Shown: in pieces, positions 50,805 through 59,529 of the stretch
Layout: each line of letters opens with the position of its first letter
How positions within the stretch are numbered: the stretch's first letter is position 1
NCBI RefSeq assembly: GCF_004764705.1
Contig: NZ_SHLX01000018.1
Coordinates: 100,242-164,241 of the forward strand
Source of the DNA: Paenibacillus cymbidii
GTDB lineage: Bacteria; Bacillota; Bacilli; Paenibacillales; NBRC-103111
DNA: 64,000 nucleotides
Direction of reading: 5' to 3'
Program-made: the position numbers and the translations under genes
Notes under the pieces: generated by a model
What the model saw: the letters and a program-made list of their open reading frames with translations, nothing else
Database searches by the model: none
Told to the model about the DNA's origin: nothing

Positions 50805-50971
50805 TTCAAAAAGACGGCTTTTCAGCACCGAGAAGGTTGCGAGAACCTGAAGAAGGAGTAGCGGAGTTTAGGCGATACCTAAATGAGCAACGGACTTCGA
50901 GGGTGAACGCAAGATTCGATGCCGAATACGCTTCCTGGTTAAGCATCGTGATCAAAAGCCGACTTTTTGAA
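50805..50971. repeat. 167-bp inverted-repeat element in the dnaA leader
   Basis: Arms TTCAAAAAGACGGCTTTT (50805-50822) and AAAAGCCGACTTTTTGAA (50954-50971) are complementary at 17 of 18 positions; the interior of about 130 bp carries smaller stems (AGGTT/AACCT, TTTAGG/CCTAAA). A related 61-bp element lies at 62089-62149. The flank ACTACCTCTTA after the right arm is shared. The element lies between a possible -10 hexamer and the dnaA ribosome-binding site, so it may be transcribed as leader. It could be a MITE or a structured RNA; I cannot decide. Confidence 0.8.
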
Positions 50972-50999
50972 CTACCTCTTATAGAAGGAGTGACCGTTT

Positions 51000-52352
51000 G
51001 TGGAGAGCCACGTGGAACAACTGTGGCAGCGTGTTCTTGCTGCCATTGAGAAGAAACTCAGCCGTCCCAGCTACGATACCTGGATGAAACCGACCAAAGC
51101 AATCGTTTTCAATGAACACCAACTCGTGCTCGCAGCCCCCAATGACTTTACCCAGGAATGGCTCGAGGGTAAATATTTGGATTTTATAGCAACAACTGTT
51201 TACGAATGCCTCGATCGTGAAGTGGAAGTAAAGGTCATCATCCGGGATCCTGCAGCGGCTGCAGCGGCCGAAACCGCCAAGAAACCGCCGGCCCCGGTTC
51301 CGAAACCGCTTGAAGATCCGATCGTCAGCGTCATGAATCCAAAATACACTTTCGACACGTTCGTCATCGGCGCCGGAAACCGCTTTGCCCATGCGGCCTC
51401 GCTGGCGGTAGCCGAAGCGCCGGCCAAGGCATACAATCCGCTATTTCTGTACGGCGGCGTCGGGCTTGGCAAGACGCACCTCATGCATGCGATCGGCCAT
51501 TTCGTTCAGGAGCAGAATCCGAGCGCCCGTGTGCTGTACATTTCGTCCGAGAAATTTACGAACGAATTCATCAACGCGATCCGCGACAACCGCGGCGAAA
51601 GCTTCCGCAACAAGTACCGCAATATCGACGTGCTGCTGATCGACGACATTCAGTTCCTCGCCGGCAAAGACGGGACGCAGGAAGAATTTTTCCATACCTT
51701 CAACGCCTTGCACGAAGAAGGCAAACAAATCATCATTTCCAGCGACCGGCCTCCCAAAGAAATTCCTACCCTGGAGGAACGGCTGCGCTCGCGGTTCGAA
51801 TGGGGACTGATCACCGACATTCAGCCGCCCGATCTGGAAACGCGCATCGCCATTCTCCGCAAGAAAGCAAAGGCCGAAAATCTCGACATTCCGAACGAAG
51901 CGATGGTCTACATAGCCAACCAGATCGATACGAACATTCGCGAGCTGGAAGGCGCGCTGATCCGCGTTGTCGCCTATTCCTCGCTCATCAACGAAGACGT
52001 ATCGGCCCATCTCGCTTCGGAAGCGCTCAAGGACATCATTCCGTCAAGCCGGCCGCGCGTCATCACGATTCAGGATATTCAACAGAAAGTCGGCGAGTTT
52101 TACGGGCTGCGGCTCGAGGACTTCAAAGCGCGCAAGCGGACCAAGGCAGTCGCCTTCCCCCGCCAGGTGGCGATGTTCCTTTCCCGGGAAATGACCGACT
52201 TCTCGCTTCCCAAGATCGGCGAAGCGTTCGGCGGCCGTGACCATACGACCGTGATCCACGCGCACGACAAAATTACGAACTCGCTCAAGAGCGACCAGGA
52301 GCTGTCCAAGATCATCCGCAACATCATGGAGAAAATCAAAACCCCACAATAG
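51000..52352 (+). CDS. dnaA: chromosomal replication initiator DnaA
   Basis: A 450-residue AAA+ initiator. Domain I (HVEQLWQRVLAAIEKKLSRPSYDTWMKP) oligomerises and binds helicase loaders; domain II is an Ala/Pro linker (about 82-105); domain III has Walker A GGVGLGKTH and Walker B LLIDDIQFL; domain IV binds DnaA boxes through VGEFYGLRLEDF and the signature GGRDHTTVIHAHDKI. The start is GTG at 51000, 9 nt after GAAGGAG. First gene right of oriC, with its leader occupied by the inverted-repeat element. Confidence 0.98.
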   Translation: MESHVEQLWQRVLAAIEKKLSRPSYDTWMKPTKAIVFNEHQLVLAAPNDFTQEWLEGKYLDFIATTVYECLDREVEVKVIIRDPAAAAAAETAKKPPAPVPKPLEDPIVSVMNPKYTFDTFVIGAGNRFAHAASLAVAEAPAKAYNPLFLYGGVGLGKTHLMHAIGHFVQEQNPSARVLYISSEKFTNEFINAIRDNRGESFRNKYRNIDVLLIDDIQFLAGKDGTQEEFFHTFNALHEEGKQIIISSDRPPKEIPTLEERLRSRFEWGLITDIQPPDLETRIAILRKKAKAENLDIPNEAMVYIANQIDTNIRELEGALIRVVAYSSLINEDVSAHLASEALKDIIPSSRPRVITIQDIQQKVGEFYGLRLEDFKARKRTKAVAFPRQVAMFLSREMTDFSLPKIGEAFGGRDHTTVIHAHDKITNSLKSDQELSKIIRNIMEKIKTPQ

Positions 52353-52373
52353 ACAAGGCAGCCTATGCACACT

Positions 52374-52475
52374 TTATACACATGTGGATAGGCTTGCTCT
52401 TTTGCGGGTTTCGTCCACATATCCACATATTCAGCGCGCCTACTATTACTACTGTTTAAAAAAACCTATAATATA
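52374..52475. other. oriC: oriC, downstream unwinding region (incC-like)
   Basis: Between dnaA and dnaN: boxes TTATACACA 52374-52382 (8/9), TGTGGATAG 52383-52391 (8/9), TCGTCCACA 52411-52419 (7/9), ATATCCACA 52419-52427 (8/9); then a GC-rich AGCGCGCC, then TACTATTACTACT (52441-52453), which matches DnaA-trio triplets, then the AT-rich stretch TTTAAAAAAACCTATAATATA (duplex-unwinding element; split as positions 52455-52475). The order box, GC cluster, trios, AT stretch is the basal unwinding system described in B. subtilis. Confidence 0.9.
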
Positions 52476-52554
52476 CCGTATGCGGCAACCCGGACAATCA
52501 GAACCAACTTCAACCCGCAAACGGCAACAATGAAGGGCAACGGGAGTGAATCCG

Positions 52555-53697
52555 ATGAAATTTACGATATTGAAAGACGCATTCAACGAAGCGATTCAGC
52601 ACGTCTCGAAAGCGATCTCCAGCCGGGCGACGATTCCGATTCTCAGCGGCATCAAGTTCGATGCGACGGAGAAAGGACTGACTTTAACCGCTAGCGATAC
52701 GGAAGTCACGATTCAATCGTTTGTTCCGGCCGAACGGGCGGAAATTCAAACGATGCAGCTCCAGCGGGCGGGAAGCGCCGTACTTCCGGCCAAATTTTTG
52801 TCCGAAATGGTGCGCAAGCTCCCATCGAACGAAGTGGAGATCGAAACGTCAGGCTCCTTCCAGGCAACGATCCGCTCCGGAACGTCGGAAATTCAGATGG
52901 TCGGTCTCGATCCGGAGGAATACCCGATGTTGCCCGTCGTCGATGAGAACAGCCGCATCTCCATTGCCAGCGATCTGCTCAAAACGATGATTCGCCAAAC
53001 GTCGTTTGCCGTCAGCACGAGCGAAACGACCCCTGTTTTGACCGGCGTGTTGTGGAACTTTACCGGGCAGAAGATAAAGCTGGTCGGCTGTGACCGCCAC
53101 CGGCTCGCGTCGCGCGACATCGACATGCAGCTGGCGGAAGACCAGCGGCTGCCCAACGCCGTCATTTCCGGCAAAACGCTCGGCGAATTGAACAAAATCC
53201 TTCCCGACGAAAACATGCTCGTCGATGTCATTGTTTCTGACAACCAAGTTCTGTTTCGATTGGAAAATATTTTATTTTACACACGTGTCCTCGACGGAAC
53301 GTACCCGGACACGGCGAAGCTTATTCCGGAATCGCACTCGACCGAGCTGGTCATCGCCGCGAAAATGCTTGCCGACGCGATCGACCGCGCCTACTTGTTG
53401 TCCCGCGAGGACAAGTCGAATATCGTGAAAATGATCATGAAAGAGAACGGCACCGTAGAAATTTCGTCTACTTCGTCCGAGCTCGGCAAAGTGACGGAGA
53501 CGCTGCCGACCACCGAATTGAACGGCGATCTGCTGCGCATTTCGTTCAACTCCAAATATATGCTCGACGCGCTTAAAGTATTCGAGTGCGACTACATCCG
53601 GTTCGGCTTTACGGGCGCGATGAGCCCGATCATTATTCGGCCGGAAGACGGCACCAGCTTGCTGCAGCTCATTCTTCCTTACCGCACGACAGGCTAA
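52555..53697 (+). CDS. dnaN: DNA polymerase III beta sliding clamp
   Basis: A 380-residue clamp of three repeated beta/alpha domains that encircles DNA and tethers polymerase, ligase and mismatch repair factors. The N terminus MKFTILKDAFNEAIQHVSKAI, TLTASDTEV and the C-terminal LPYRTT end are diagnostic. GGGAGTGA is 6 nt before the ATG at 52555; a GTG three codons earlier lies too close to that site. TATAAT at 52467-52472 may be the -10 of its own promoter, inside the origin unwinding region. Confidence 0.98.
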   Translation: MKFTILKDAFNEAIQHVSKAISSRATIPILSGIKFDATEKGLTLTASDTEVTIQSFVPAERAEIQTMQLQRAGSAVLPAKFLSEMVRKLPSNEVEIETSGSFQATIRSGTSEIQMVGLDPEEYPMLPVVDENSRISIASDLLKTMIRQTSFAVSTSETTPVLTGVLWNFTGQKIKLVGCDRHRLASRDIDMQLAEDQRLPNAVISGKTLGELNKILPDENMLVDVIVSDNQVLFRLENILFYTRVLDGTYPDTAKLIPESHSTELVIAAKMLADAIDRAYLLSREDKSNIVKMIMKENGTVEISSTSSELGKVTETLPTTELNGDLLRISFNSKYMLDALKVFECDYIRFGFTGAMSPIIIRPEDGTSLLQLILPYRTTG

Positions 53698-53711
53698 GGA
53701 GCGTCGATACG

Positions 53712-53927
53712 TTGAAAACCATTTCCATCCAAACGGAGTACATTGCGCTCGGTCAATTCCTGAAGCTGGCGGATTGCATTGCGACCGGCGGACAGGCCAA
53801 ATCGTTCCTGCAGGAGACGGAAATTACCGTCAACGGCGCGCCTGAGAACCGCCGCGGCCGCAAGCTGTATGCAGGCGATCTCGTCCGAGTCGCCGGCTGT
53901 GGCGATTTTCGCGTGGAGCGGAACTGA
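53712..53927 (+). CDS. yaaA: S4-domain protein YaaA (RlbA)
   Basis: A 71-residue S4-like RNA-binding protein: IALGQFLKLADCIATGGQAKSFL.E..ITVNGAPENRRGRKLYAGDLVRV. In B. subtilis it is implicated in 50S ribosome assembly. A TTG start at 53712 follows AAGGAG by 10 nt. Its TGA overlaps the recF ATG by one base (TGATG), so the two are translationally coupled. Standard position between dnaN and recF. Confidence 0.92.
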   Translation: MKTISIQTEYIALGQFLKLADCIATGGQAKSFLQETEITVNGAPENRRGRKLYAGDLVRVAGCGDFRVERN

Positions 53928-55042
53928 TGTTCGTACACAAGCTGCACTTGACCAATTTCCGTAACTACGGGCAGCAAGAGCTCACCACCGCGGGCATGGT
54001 GAACTTGTTCCTCGGACCGAACGCGCAGGGCAAAACGAATTTGCTCGAATCGATTTTCGTGCTGGCGCTGACCAAGTCGCATCGCACCCATCAGGACAAG
54101 GAACTGATCGGCTGGAACGGCGATCAAGCCCAGCTGTACGGAGAAGTGACGAAGAAATACGGGGAATGCAAGCTTCAGCTGACGATTTCGCCGCAAGGCA
54201 AGAAGGCCAGGCTGAACGGGCTCGAGCAGCGCAAGCTGAGCGGCTTCATCGGCGCGCTTAATGTGGTCATGTTCGCGCCCGAGGATTTGGAAATCGTCAA
54301 AGGTTCGCCGGGCATGCGCAGGCGGTTTCTCGACATGGAGATCGGCCAGGTGAATCCCGGCTATTTGTACGATGTGGCGCAGTACCAGAAAGTGCTCGCG
54401 CAGCGGAACAATTTCCTCAAGCAGCCTTCGGCCAACTCGGCTTCGAACGCGCCGATGCTGGAAGTGTGGAACGAACAACTCGCCGGCTTCGGTGTTAAAA
54501 TCATGCGAAAGCGTCAAAGCTTTATCCATAAGCTGCAAAATTGGGCGTCGCACATCCATGCCGGCATCACGAACGGAAGCGAACAGGTAGTCATCGATTA
54601 CGACCCTTCCTTCGCCGTCGACGAAACGGATGAGGAATCTGTTATATTCGACCGATTTATGGTAAAGTTATCACAGAACAAAGATCAGGAGCTGCGCCGG
54701 GGCACGACGCTCGTCGGACCGCACCGGGACGATATGCGGTTCACGATCAACGGCCGGGAAGTGCAAACCTATGGCTCGCAAGGCCAGCAGCGCACGACGG
54801 CGCTGTCGCTGAAGCTGGCCGAATTGGAACTGATTCGCGAAGAGGTAGGCGAATACCCGGTGCTTCTGCTCGACGATGTGCTCTCCGAGCTCGATCAGTA
54901 CCGCCAAACCCAGCTGATCGAGACGTTTCAGGATAAAGTGCAGACATTCATTACGTCCACGGGGATGGAGAATGTCAATGCAAGCCGGCTGCGCAACGCG
55001 GCCATCTTTCATGTCAGCGACGGTGCCGTCCGTTCCGATTGA
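53927..55042 (+). CDS. recF: DNA repair and recombination protein RecF
   Basis: A 371-residue SMC-like ATPase: Walker A GPNAQGKTNLLES, a signature-like RRGTTLVGPHRDD and Walker B LLLDDVLSELD. It loads RecA at gaps with RecO and RecR. N terminus MFVHKLHLTNFRNY is typical. Coupled to yaaA. Confidence 0.97.
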   Translation: MFVHKLHLTNFRNYGQQELTTAGMVNLFLGPNAQGKTNLLESIFVLALTKSHRTHQDKELIGWNGDQAQLYGEVTKKYGECKLQLTISPQGKKARLNGLEQRKLSGFIGALNVVMFAPEDLEIVKGSPGMRRRFLDMEIGQVNPGYLYDVAQYQKVLAQRNNFLKQPSANSASNAPMLEVWNEQLAGFGVKIMRKRQSFIHKLQNWASHIHAGITNGSEQVVIDYDPSFAVDETDEESVIFDRFMVKLSQNKDQELRRGTTLVGPHRDDMRFTINGREVQTYGSQGQQRTTALSLKLAELELIREEVGEYPVLLLDDVLSELDQYRQTQLIETFQDKVQTFITSTGMENVNASRLRNAAIFHVSDGAVRSD

Positions 55043-55091
55043 GCGGATGGGGCTAACGATTGGAATCGAGACGGAGACAGGGGATGAGAGT

Positions 55092-55340
55092 ATGTTTATC
55101 CATGTAGGCGGGGAAAAGATCATTCGTGCGGCGGAGCTGGTCGCCATCTTCGACATTTCCATCGAGAACCATTCAAAAATATCCAAACAATTCATCGCCC
55201 ATATGGCCAAAGAGAAGAAGGTCGAGGTCATCGGCGAAGAAGAAAGCAAATCGCTCGTCGTAACGGTGGGCAAGCTGATCTATTCGCCGATCTCGTCCTC
55301 GACGCTCAAGAAAAGGGCCAACCAGCTGATGGTGAATTAG
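55092..55340 (+). CDS. remB: extracellular matrix regulator RemB (DUF370, YaaB)
   Basis: An 82-residue DUF370 protein (MFIHVGGEKIIRAAELVAIFD). RemB/RemA proteins bind DNA and activate biofilm-matrix and osmoprotection genes in B. subtilis. GGGGATGAG lies just upstream of the ATG. It sits between recF and gyrB, the conserved location. Confidence 0.92.
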   Translation: MFIHVGGEKIIRAAELVAIFDISIENHSKISKQFIAHMAKEKKVEVIGEEESKSLVVTVGKLIYSPISSSTLKKRANQLMVN

Positions 55341-55375
55341 TATCGTTTTCATTATGAAAAGTGGGTGAACTCGCA

Positions 55376-57286
55376 ATGTCAGTCAATTCGAATACGTACG
55401 ACGAAAGTCAGATACAGGTGCTTGAAGGATTGGAAGCGGTCCGCAAGCGGCCGGGGATGTACATCGGTTCGACGAGCGGCCGCGGGCTTCACCATCTCGT
55501 CTGGGAAGTTGTGGACAACAGCATTGACGAAGCGCTGGCCGGCTTCTGCACGCGCGTTGATATCATCGTGCACAAGGACAACAGCGTTACCGTAATCGAC
55601 AACGGCCGCGGCATTCCGGTCGGGGAGAACGCCAAGCTGAAGAAATCGACGCTCGAAGTTGTGCTGACGGTGCTTCACGCCGGCGGCAAGTTCGGCGGCG
55701 AAGGCTACAAGGTGTCCGGCGGCTTGCACGGCGTCGGCGTTTCCGTCGTCAATGCGCTGTCCGAGAAGCTGATTGCCGAAGTGCGCCGGGAAGGCAAAGT
55801 GTTCCAGATGGAGTTCCACCGCGGCGTGCCGCAGTACGAACTTCGCGTAGTCGGCGAGTCCGAGGAGACGGGAACGATCATTACGTTCAAGCCGGACGAA
55901 CAAATTTTCACCGAAACGACGGAATACGATTTCGATATTTTGCAATCGCGCCTGCGCGAGTTGGCGTTCCTGAACAAGGGCATCGAAATTACGCTGCTCG
56001 ACGAGCGCACCGACCTGTCGGCCACTTATATTTACGAGGGCGGCATCGTCTCCTTCGTCGAATATTTGAACCGCAACCGGGAAGCGCTTCATGAAACGCC
56101 AATCTACGTGGAAGCGACGAGGGAGAACATCTCCGTCGAAATCGCGCTGCAATATAACGACAGCTACACCGACAATATTTATTCGTTTGCGAACAATATC
56201 AACACGCATGAAGGCGGCACCCACGAATCCGGTTTCAAAAGCGCGCTCACGCGCATTCTGAACGAATATGCGCGCAAGTCGGGGGCCATCAAGGAGAACG
56301 ACGCCAATTTGTCCGGCGACGACGTGCGCGAAGGGCTGACCGCCATCATTTCGGTCAAAATTCCGGAACCGCAATTCGAAGGACAGACGAAGACGAAGCT
56401 CGGCAACAGCGAGGTGCGCGGGATTGTCGAATCGTTGTTCGCCGAGAAGCTGCAGGAGTTTCTCGACGAGCATCCCGCCGTCTCCAAGAAGATCATGGAG
56501 AAGGGCATCCAGGCAGCCCGTGCCCGCGAAGCGGCGCGCAAGGCGAGAGAACTGACGCGGCGCAAGAGTGCGCTCGACGTCGGTTCACTGCCGGGCAAGC
56601 TGGCCGATTGCTCCTCCAAGGACGCTTCGATCAGCGAAATTTACATTGTCGAAGGCGACTCCGCAGGCGGATCGGCCAAACAGGGCCGCGATCGCCATTT
56701 CCAGGCGATTTTGCCGCTGCGGGGGAAAATATTGAACGTCGAGAAGTCGCGGCTGGACAAAATTTTGGCCAACACGGAAATTCGGGCGATCATTACGGCG
56801 CTCGGCACCGGGATTGGCGACGACTTCGACATTGCGCGGGCGCGTTATCACAAGATCGTGATCATGACGGACGCCGACGTCGATGGAGCGCATATTCGCA
56901 CGCTGCTGCTGACGTTCTTCTACCGCTACATGCGCAAGCTGATCGAGAGCGGGTTCGTCTATATCGCTCAGCCGCCGCTGTTCAAGCTCGAGCGCAACAA
57001 AGTCGTCCGTTACGCCTATAACGAGCGCCAGCGTGACGAGTACATGCAGGAGTTCGGCGAGGGAGCCAAAGTGAACATCCAGCGGTACAAAGGACTTGGC
57101 GAAATGAACGCGGCGCAGCTGTGGGACACGACGATGGATCCGGCGGTACGCACGTTCCTGCAGGTCAGCATTCAGGATGCGATCGAGGCGGACCTGGTGT
57201 TCGACACGCTGATGGGCGACAACGTCGAGCCGCGGCGCGATTTCATCCAACAACACGCCAAATATGTGAAAAATCTTGATGTATAG
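55376..57286 (+). CDS. gyrB: DNA gyrase subunit B
   Basis: A 636-residue GHKL ATPase plus TOPRIM subunit. N terminus YDESQIQVLEGLEAVRKRPGMYIGS, ATP-lid GGLHGVGVSVVNALS, TOPRIM EGDSAGGSAKQGRDR and DVDGAHIRTLLL. With GyrA it introduces negative supercoils. The ATG at 55376 follows GGGTGA by about 7 nt; an upstream GTG at 55361 is less likely. Unlike B. subtilis, gyrA does not follow directly. Confidence 0.98.
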   Translation: MSVNSNTYDESQIQVLEGLEAVRKRPGMYIGSTSGRGLHHLVWEVVDNSIDEALAGFCTRVDIIVHKDNSVTVIDNGRGIPVGENAKLKKSTLEVVLTVLHAGGKFGGEGYKVSGGLHGVGVSVVNALSEKLIAEVRREGKVFQMEFHRGVPQYELRVVGESEETGTIITFKPDEQIFTETTEYDFDILQSRLRELAFLNKGIEITLLDERTDLSATYIYEGGIVSFVEYLNRNREALHETPIYVEATRENISVEIALQYNDSYTDNIYSFANNINTHEGGTHESGFKSALTRILNEYARKSGAIKENDANLSGDDVREGLTAIISVKIPEPQFEGQTKTKLGNSEVRGIVESLFAEKLQEFLDEHPAVSKKIMEKGIQAARAREAARKARELTRRKSALDVGSLPGKLADCSSKDASISEIYIVEGDSAGGSAKQGRDRHFQAILPLRGKILNVEKSRLDKILANTEIRAIITALGTGIGDDFDIARARYHKIVIMTDADVDGAHIRTLLLTFFYRYMRKLIESGFVYIAQPPLFKLERNKVVRYAYNERQRDEYMQEFGEGAKVNIQRYKGLGEMNAAQLWDTTMDPAVRTFLQVSIQDAIEADLVFDTLMGDNVEPRRDFIQQHAKYVKNLDV

Positions 57287-57313
57287 TTTCTGCCGCAGCT
57301 TCGATTCACGAAC

Positions 57314-57412
57314 ATGAGAAAGAAACGAAGAACCCGAACGTTAGGAATTCAGGCGCTCGCGGTTCTTTTTTTCCTCTTCGGGATTGGATATGTTTACCGC
57401 CGCAGGAAATGA
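57314..57412 (+). CDS. candidate 32-residue membrane peptide
   Basis: A short frame encoding MRKKRRTRTLGIQ, a hydrophobic stretch ALAVLFFLFGIGYVY, and RRRK: a basic head, one membrane span and a basic tail. That pattern is unlikely by chance, but no ribosome-binding site precedes the ATG, and part of the same DNA reads as an AAGAACC...GGTTCTTTTTTT hairpin that may be the gyrB terminator. Either interpretation is possible. Confidence 0.35.
   Translation: MRKKRRTRTLGIQALAVLFFLFGIGYVYRRRK
57328..57374 (+). terminator. possible gyrB terminator
   Basis: AAGAACC (57328-57334) pairs with GGTTCTT (57361-57367) around a 26-nt loop and is followed by a T run. The loop is long, so it may be weak; it overlaps the candidate peptide. 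Confidence 0.45.
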
Positions 57413-57463
57413 CGGGGAAGCAAGCCGGGTTGAACGTTATCGCGGAGAAAGGGAGATCCGTTT

Positions 57464-59368
57464 ATGGGCAAAGACGCAATGGCGGTGCAGATGCCGGGGC
57501 GCTTCCGGCGAATCCGGTTCGTCTTGATCGGGCTGGCGCTGTTGTTCGCCGCATGCTGGAAGCTGTCTGCCGTACAGGCGGCCGACGACGACACCGCCAC
57601 GGTGACGATCGACGGCATCGTGCAACGCTACGAGCAGACGCCGGTCATCGTCGACGGCACGACGATGGTGCCGCTGCGCGCGATATTCGAAGCGCTGGGC
57701 GCCCGCATCGAATGGGATACACAGACGAGCACCGTAATCGCGCGCAAGGAATTCAAGCAAGTGACGCTGACGATCGGCAAGACGCAGGCATTCATCGACT
57801 CCACGGAAAAAACGCTCGACCAACCGGCCATGTTGGTGAACGGGAGCACGATGGTGCCGCTTCGTTTCGTGAGCACGGCGTTCGGCGCCGAAGTCGGCTG
57901 GGATGGCGAAACCCGGACGGTATCGATTCGAACCGGTTTGCCGGGCATTGGCCCGAAAGGCCAGGATCGGTCCTATCCGCTGTTGGAGCCGGTGGCCGAA
58001 CCGGACCGGACGGCCATAACGCCTGCCAAGCCGCCGGCCGTTTATCCGGCCGTGAAGAGCGCCTACAACACGCCGCACTGGTTCGACATGCGAAGGCAGT
58101 GGAAAACGTTCACCACCTCGTATTTTCAAGTGTATTATTACGAGGACGAAGCGGATGTCATGACGATTGCCACCCGATTTGACGACATTTACCGGCACTT
58201 GGCCGGGGTGTTCGGACGGCAGCTGTTTTATCGGGTGCCGGTCTATTTCATGAACGAAGAAGATTATAAGGCCAGTCACAAAGATATTTCGTTCAGCGCG
58301 GCGCATTGGAACCTGGGAGAACAAACGATGTTCGTTCGGATCGCTCCCGATCGGAGTCTCGATTCGCTGCTGGAGACATTCCGGCATGAAATGACGCACG
58401 CGCTGACGCTTTCCACTACGGAGTCCGGGTTATACGGCGAACCGAGCTGGTTTCCCGAAGCGGTAGCCGGCTACTACGAAACGATCGGTCCTTATCTCGA
58501 CCTGAGCCGGGAGAAGGTGCTGTATGCGGCCTGGAAAGAAAACAAATTGCTGGCGTGGAAAGAGATTCCCGAGAGCAACGCGGATTGGGACGACAGCAAC
58601 GTACAGCTCATTTATGCGGAAGCGCAATCGTTCTATCGTTATCTGGTCGATACTTACGGCGAAAGCAAGACGAATGAATTGTATTACGCCAAAGCTCCTT
58701 TTGCGAACGCGCTCCTGACGTTGACCGGGAAGACGCCCGACGAGCTGGAGTCGACCTGGCGCGCCGACCTGGGCCGGCAGTATGGAGCCGCGACGCCGCG
58801 CAGACAAGGCATCGTTACGTATGCCGGCAGAGGAAACCGTTACGTCGGGGAAGTCGTGTACGGCGAGGCGGGCGGCCAAGGCAACATCTATAGCGATTAC
58901 AAGCTTATTTACACCGGGGAATTGGAAGGCGGCAAAATGAACGGGGAAGGCACGTTGTATTACAGCAACGGCGGCAAAGCGGTCGGCACCTTTAAAGACG
59001 ACAAGCTGAACGGCAGCGGCAAACAATACGGCACCGACGACAAACTGCGATACGAAGGCTCGTTTGCGGACGGCAAGATAGACGGGCCAGGCACCTATTA
59101 TTTACCCAATGGCGACACATTCGAAGGAGTAAGCGAGGCCGGATCGTTCAAGCGGGGCAAGTATACGCTGGCGGACCGTTTCCTGCTCTACGAAGGCGAC
59201 TTCGCGAGCGACAAGTTTTCGGGTAAAGGCACGCTTTACTTCAGCAACGGCTATAAGTTCGTCGGCGATTTCTCGAACGGCAAGCCGGACGGGAGAGGCG
59301 TCATTTATCGGCTCGACGGCACTTATGTGGAGGATGCGGTTTATCGCAACGGAGAGCGGATCAATTAA
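57464..59368 (+). CDS. secreted metallopeptidase-like protein with copper-amine-oxidase-type and MORN repeats
   Basis: A 634-residue exported protein. Signal sequence at about 15-40; two beta-hairpin repeats of the copper-amine-oxidase N-terminal type (about 45-157, DGTTMVPLRAIFEALGA and NGSTMVPLRFVSTAFGA); a gluzincin-like peptidase region (about 215-420) with HEMTH at 308-312 and a downstream Glu332 in WFPEAVAGYY; then at least five MORN repeats (about 480-634, YTGELEGGKMNGEGTLYYSN type). The CuAO repeat likely binds the wall, the peptidase is probably zinc-dependent, and MORN repeats may bind lipids or proteins. No such gene splits gyrB and gyrA in B. subtilis. GGGAGA lies 7 nt before the ATG. 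Confidence 0.85.
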   Translation: MGKDAMAVQMPGRFRRIRFVLIGLALLFAACWKLSAVQAADDDTATVTIDGIVQRYEQTPVIVDGTTMVPLRAIFEALGARIEWDTQTSTVIARKEFKQVTLTIGKTQAFIDSTEKTLDQPAMLVNGSTMVPLRFVSTAFGAEVGWDGETRTVSIRTGLPGIGPKGQDRSYPLLEPVAEPDRTAITPAKPPAVYPAVKSAYNTPHWFDMRRQWKTFTTSYFQVYYYEDEADVMTIATRFDDIYRHLAGVFGRQLFYRVPVYFMNEEDYKASHKDISFSAAHWNLGEQTMFVRIAPDRSLDSLLETFRHEMTHALTLSTTESGLYGEPSWFPEAVAGYYETIGPYLDLSREKVLYAAWKENKLLAWKEIPESNADWDDSNVQLIYAEAQSFYRYLVDTYGESKTNELYYAKAPFANALLTLTGKTPDELESTWRADLGRQYGAATPRRQGIVTYAGRGNRYVGEVVYGEAGGQGNIYSDYKLIYTGELEGGKMNGEGTLYYSNGGKAVGTFKDDKLNGSGKQYGTDDKLRYEGSFADGKIDGPGTYYLPNGDTFEGVSEAGSFKRGKYTLADRFLLYEGDFASDKFSGKGTLYFSNGYKFVGDFSNGKPDGRGVIYRLDGTYVEDAVYRNGERIN

Positions 59369-59529
59369 CGTGCGCCAAGGTTTAAATTGTACTGATGATG
59401 TGAAAGTAATATAATAGAATTTGATGCGAATCTTGCCGGAACGCCGGCGGGAAGTCAAGTTTCCGCAGTTGTTTTATGCCTGGGGCAGCGCGCCCAAGCC
59501 GAAAGGCGTCCATCCTTGGGGGGTTAACA

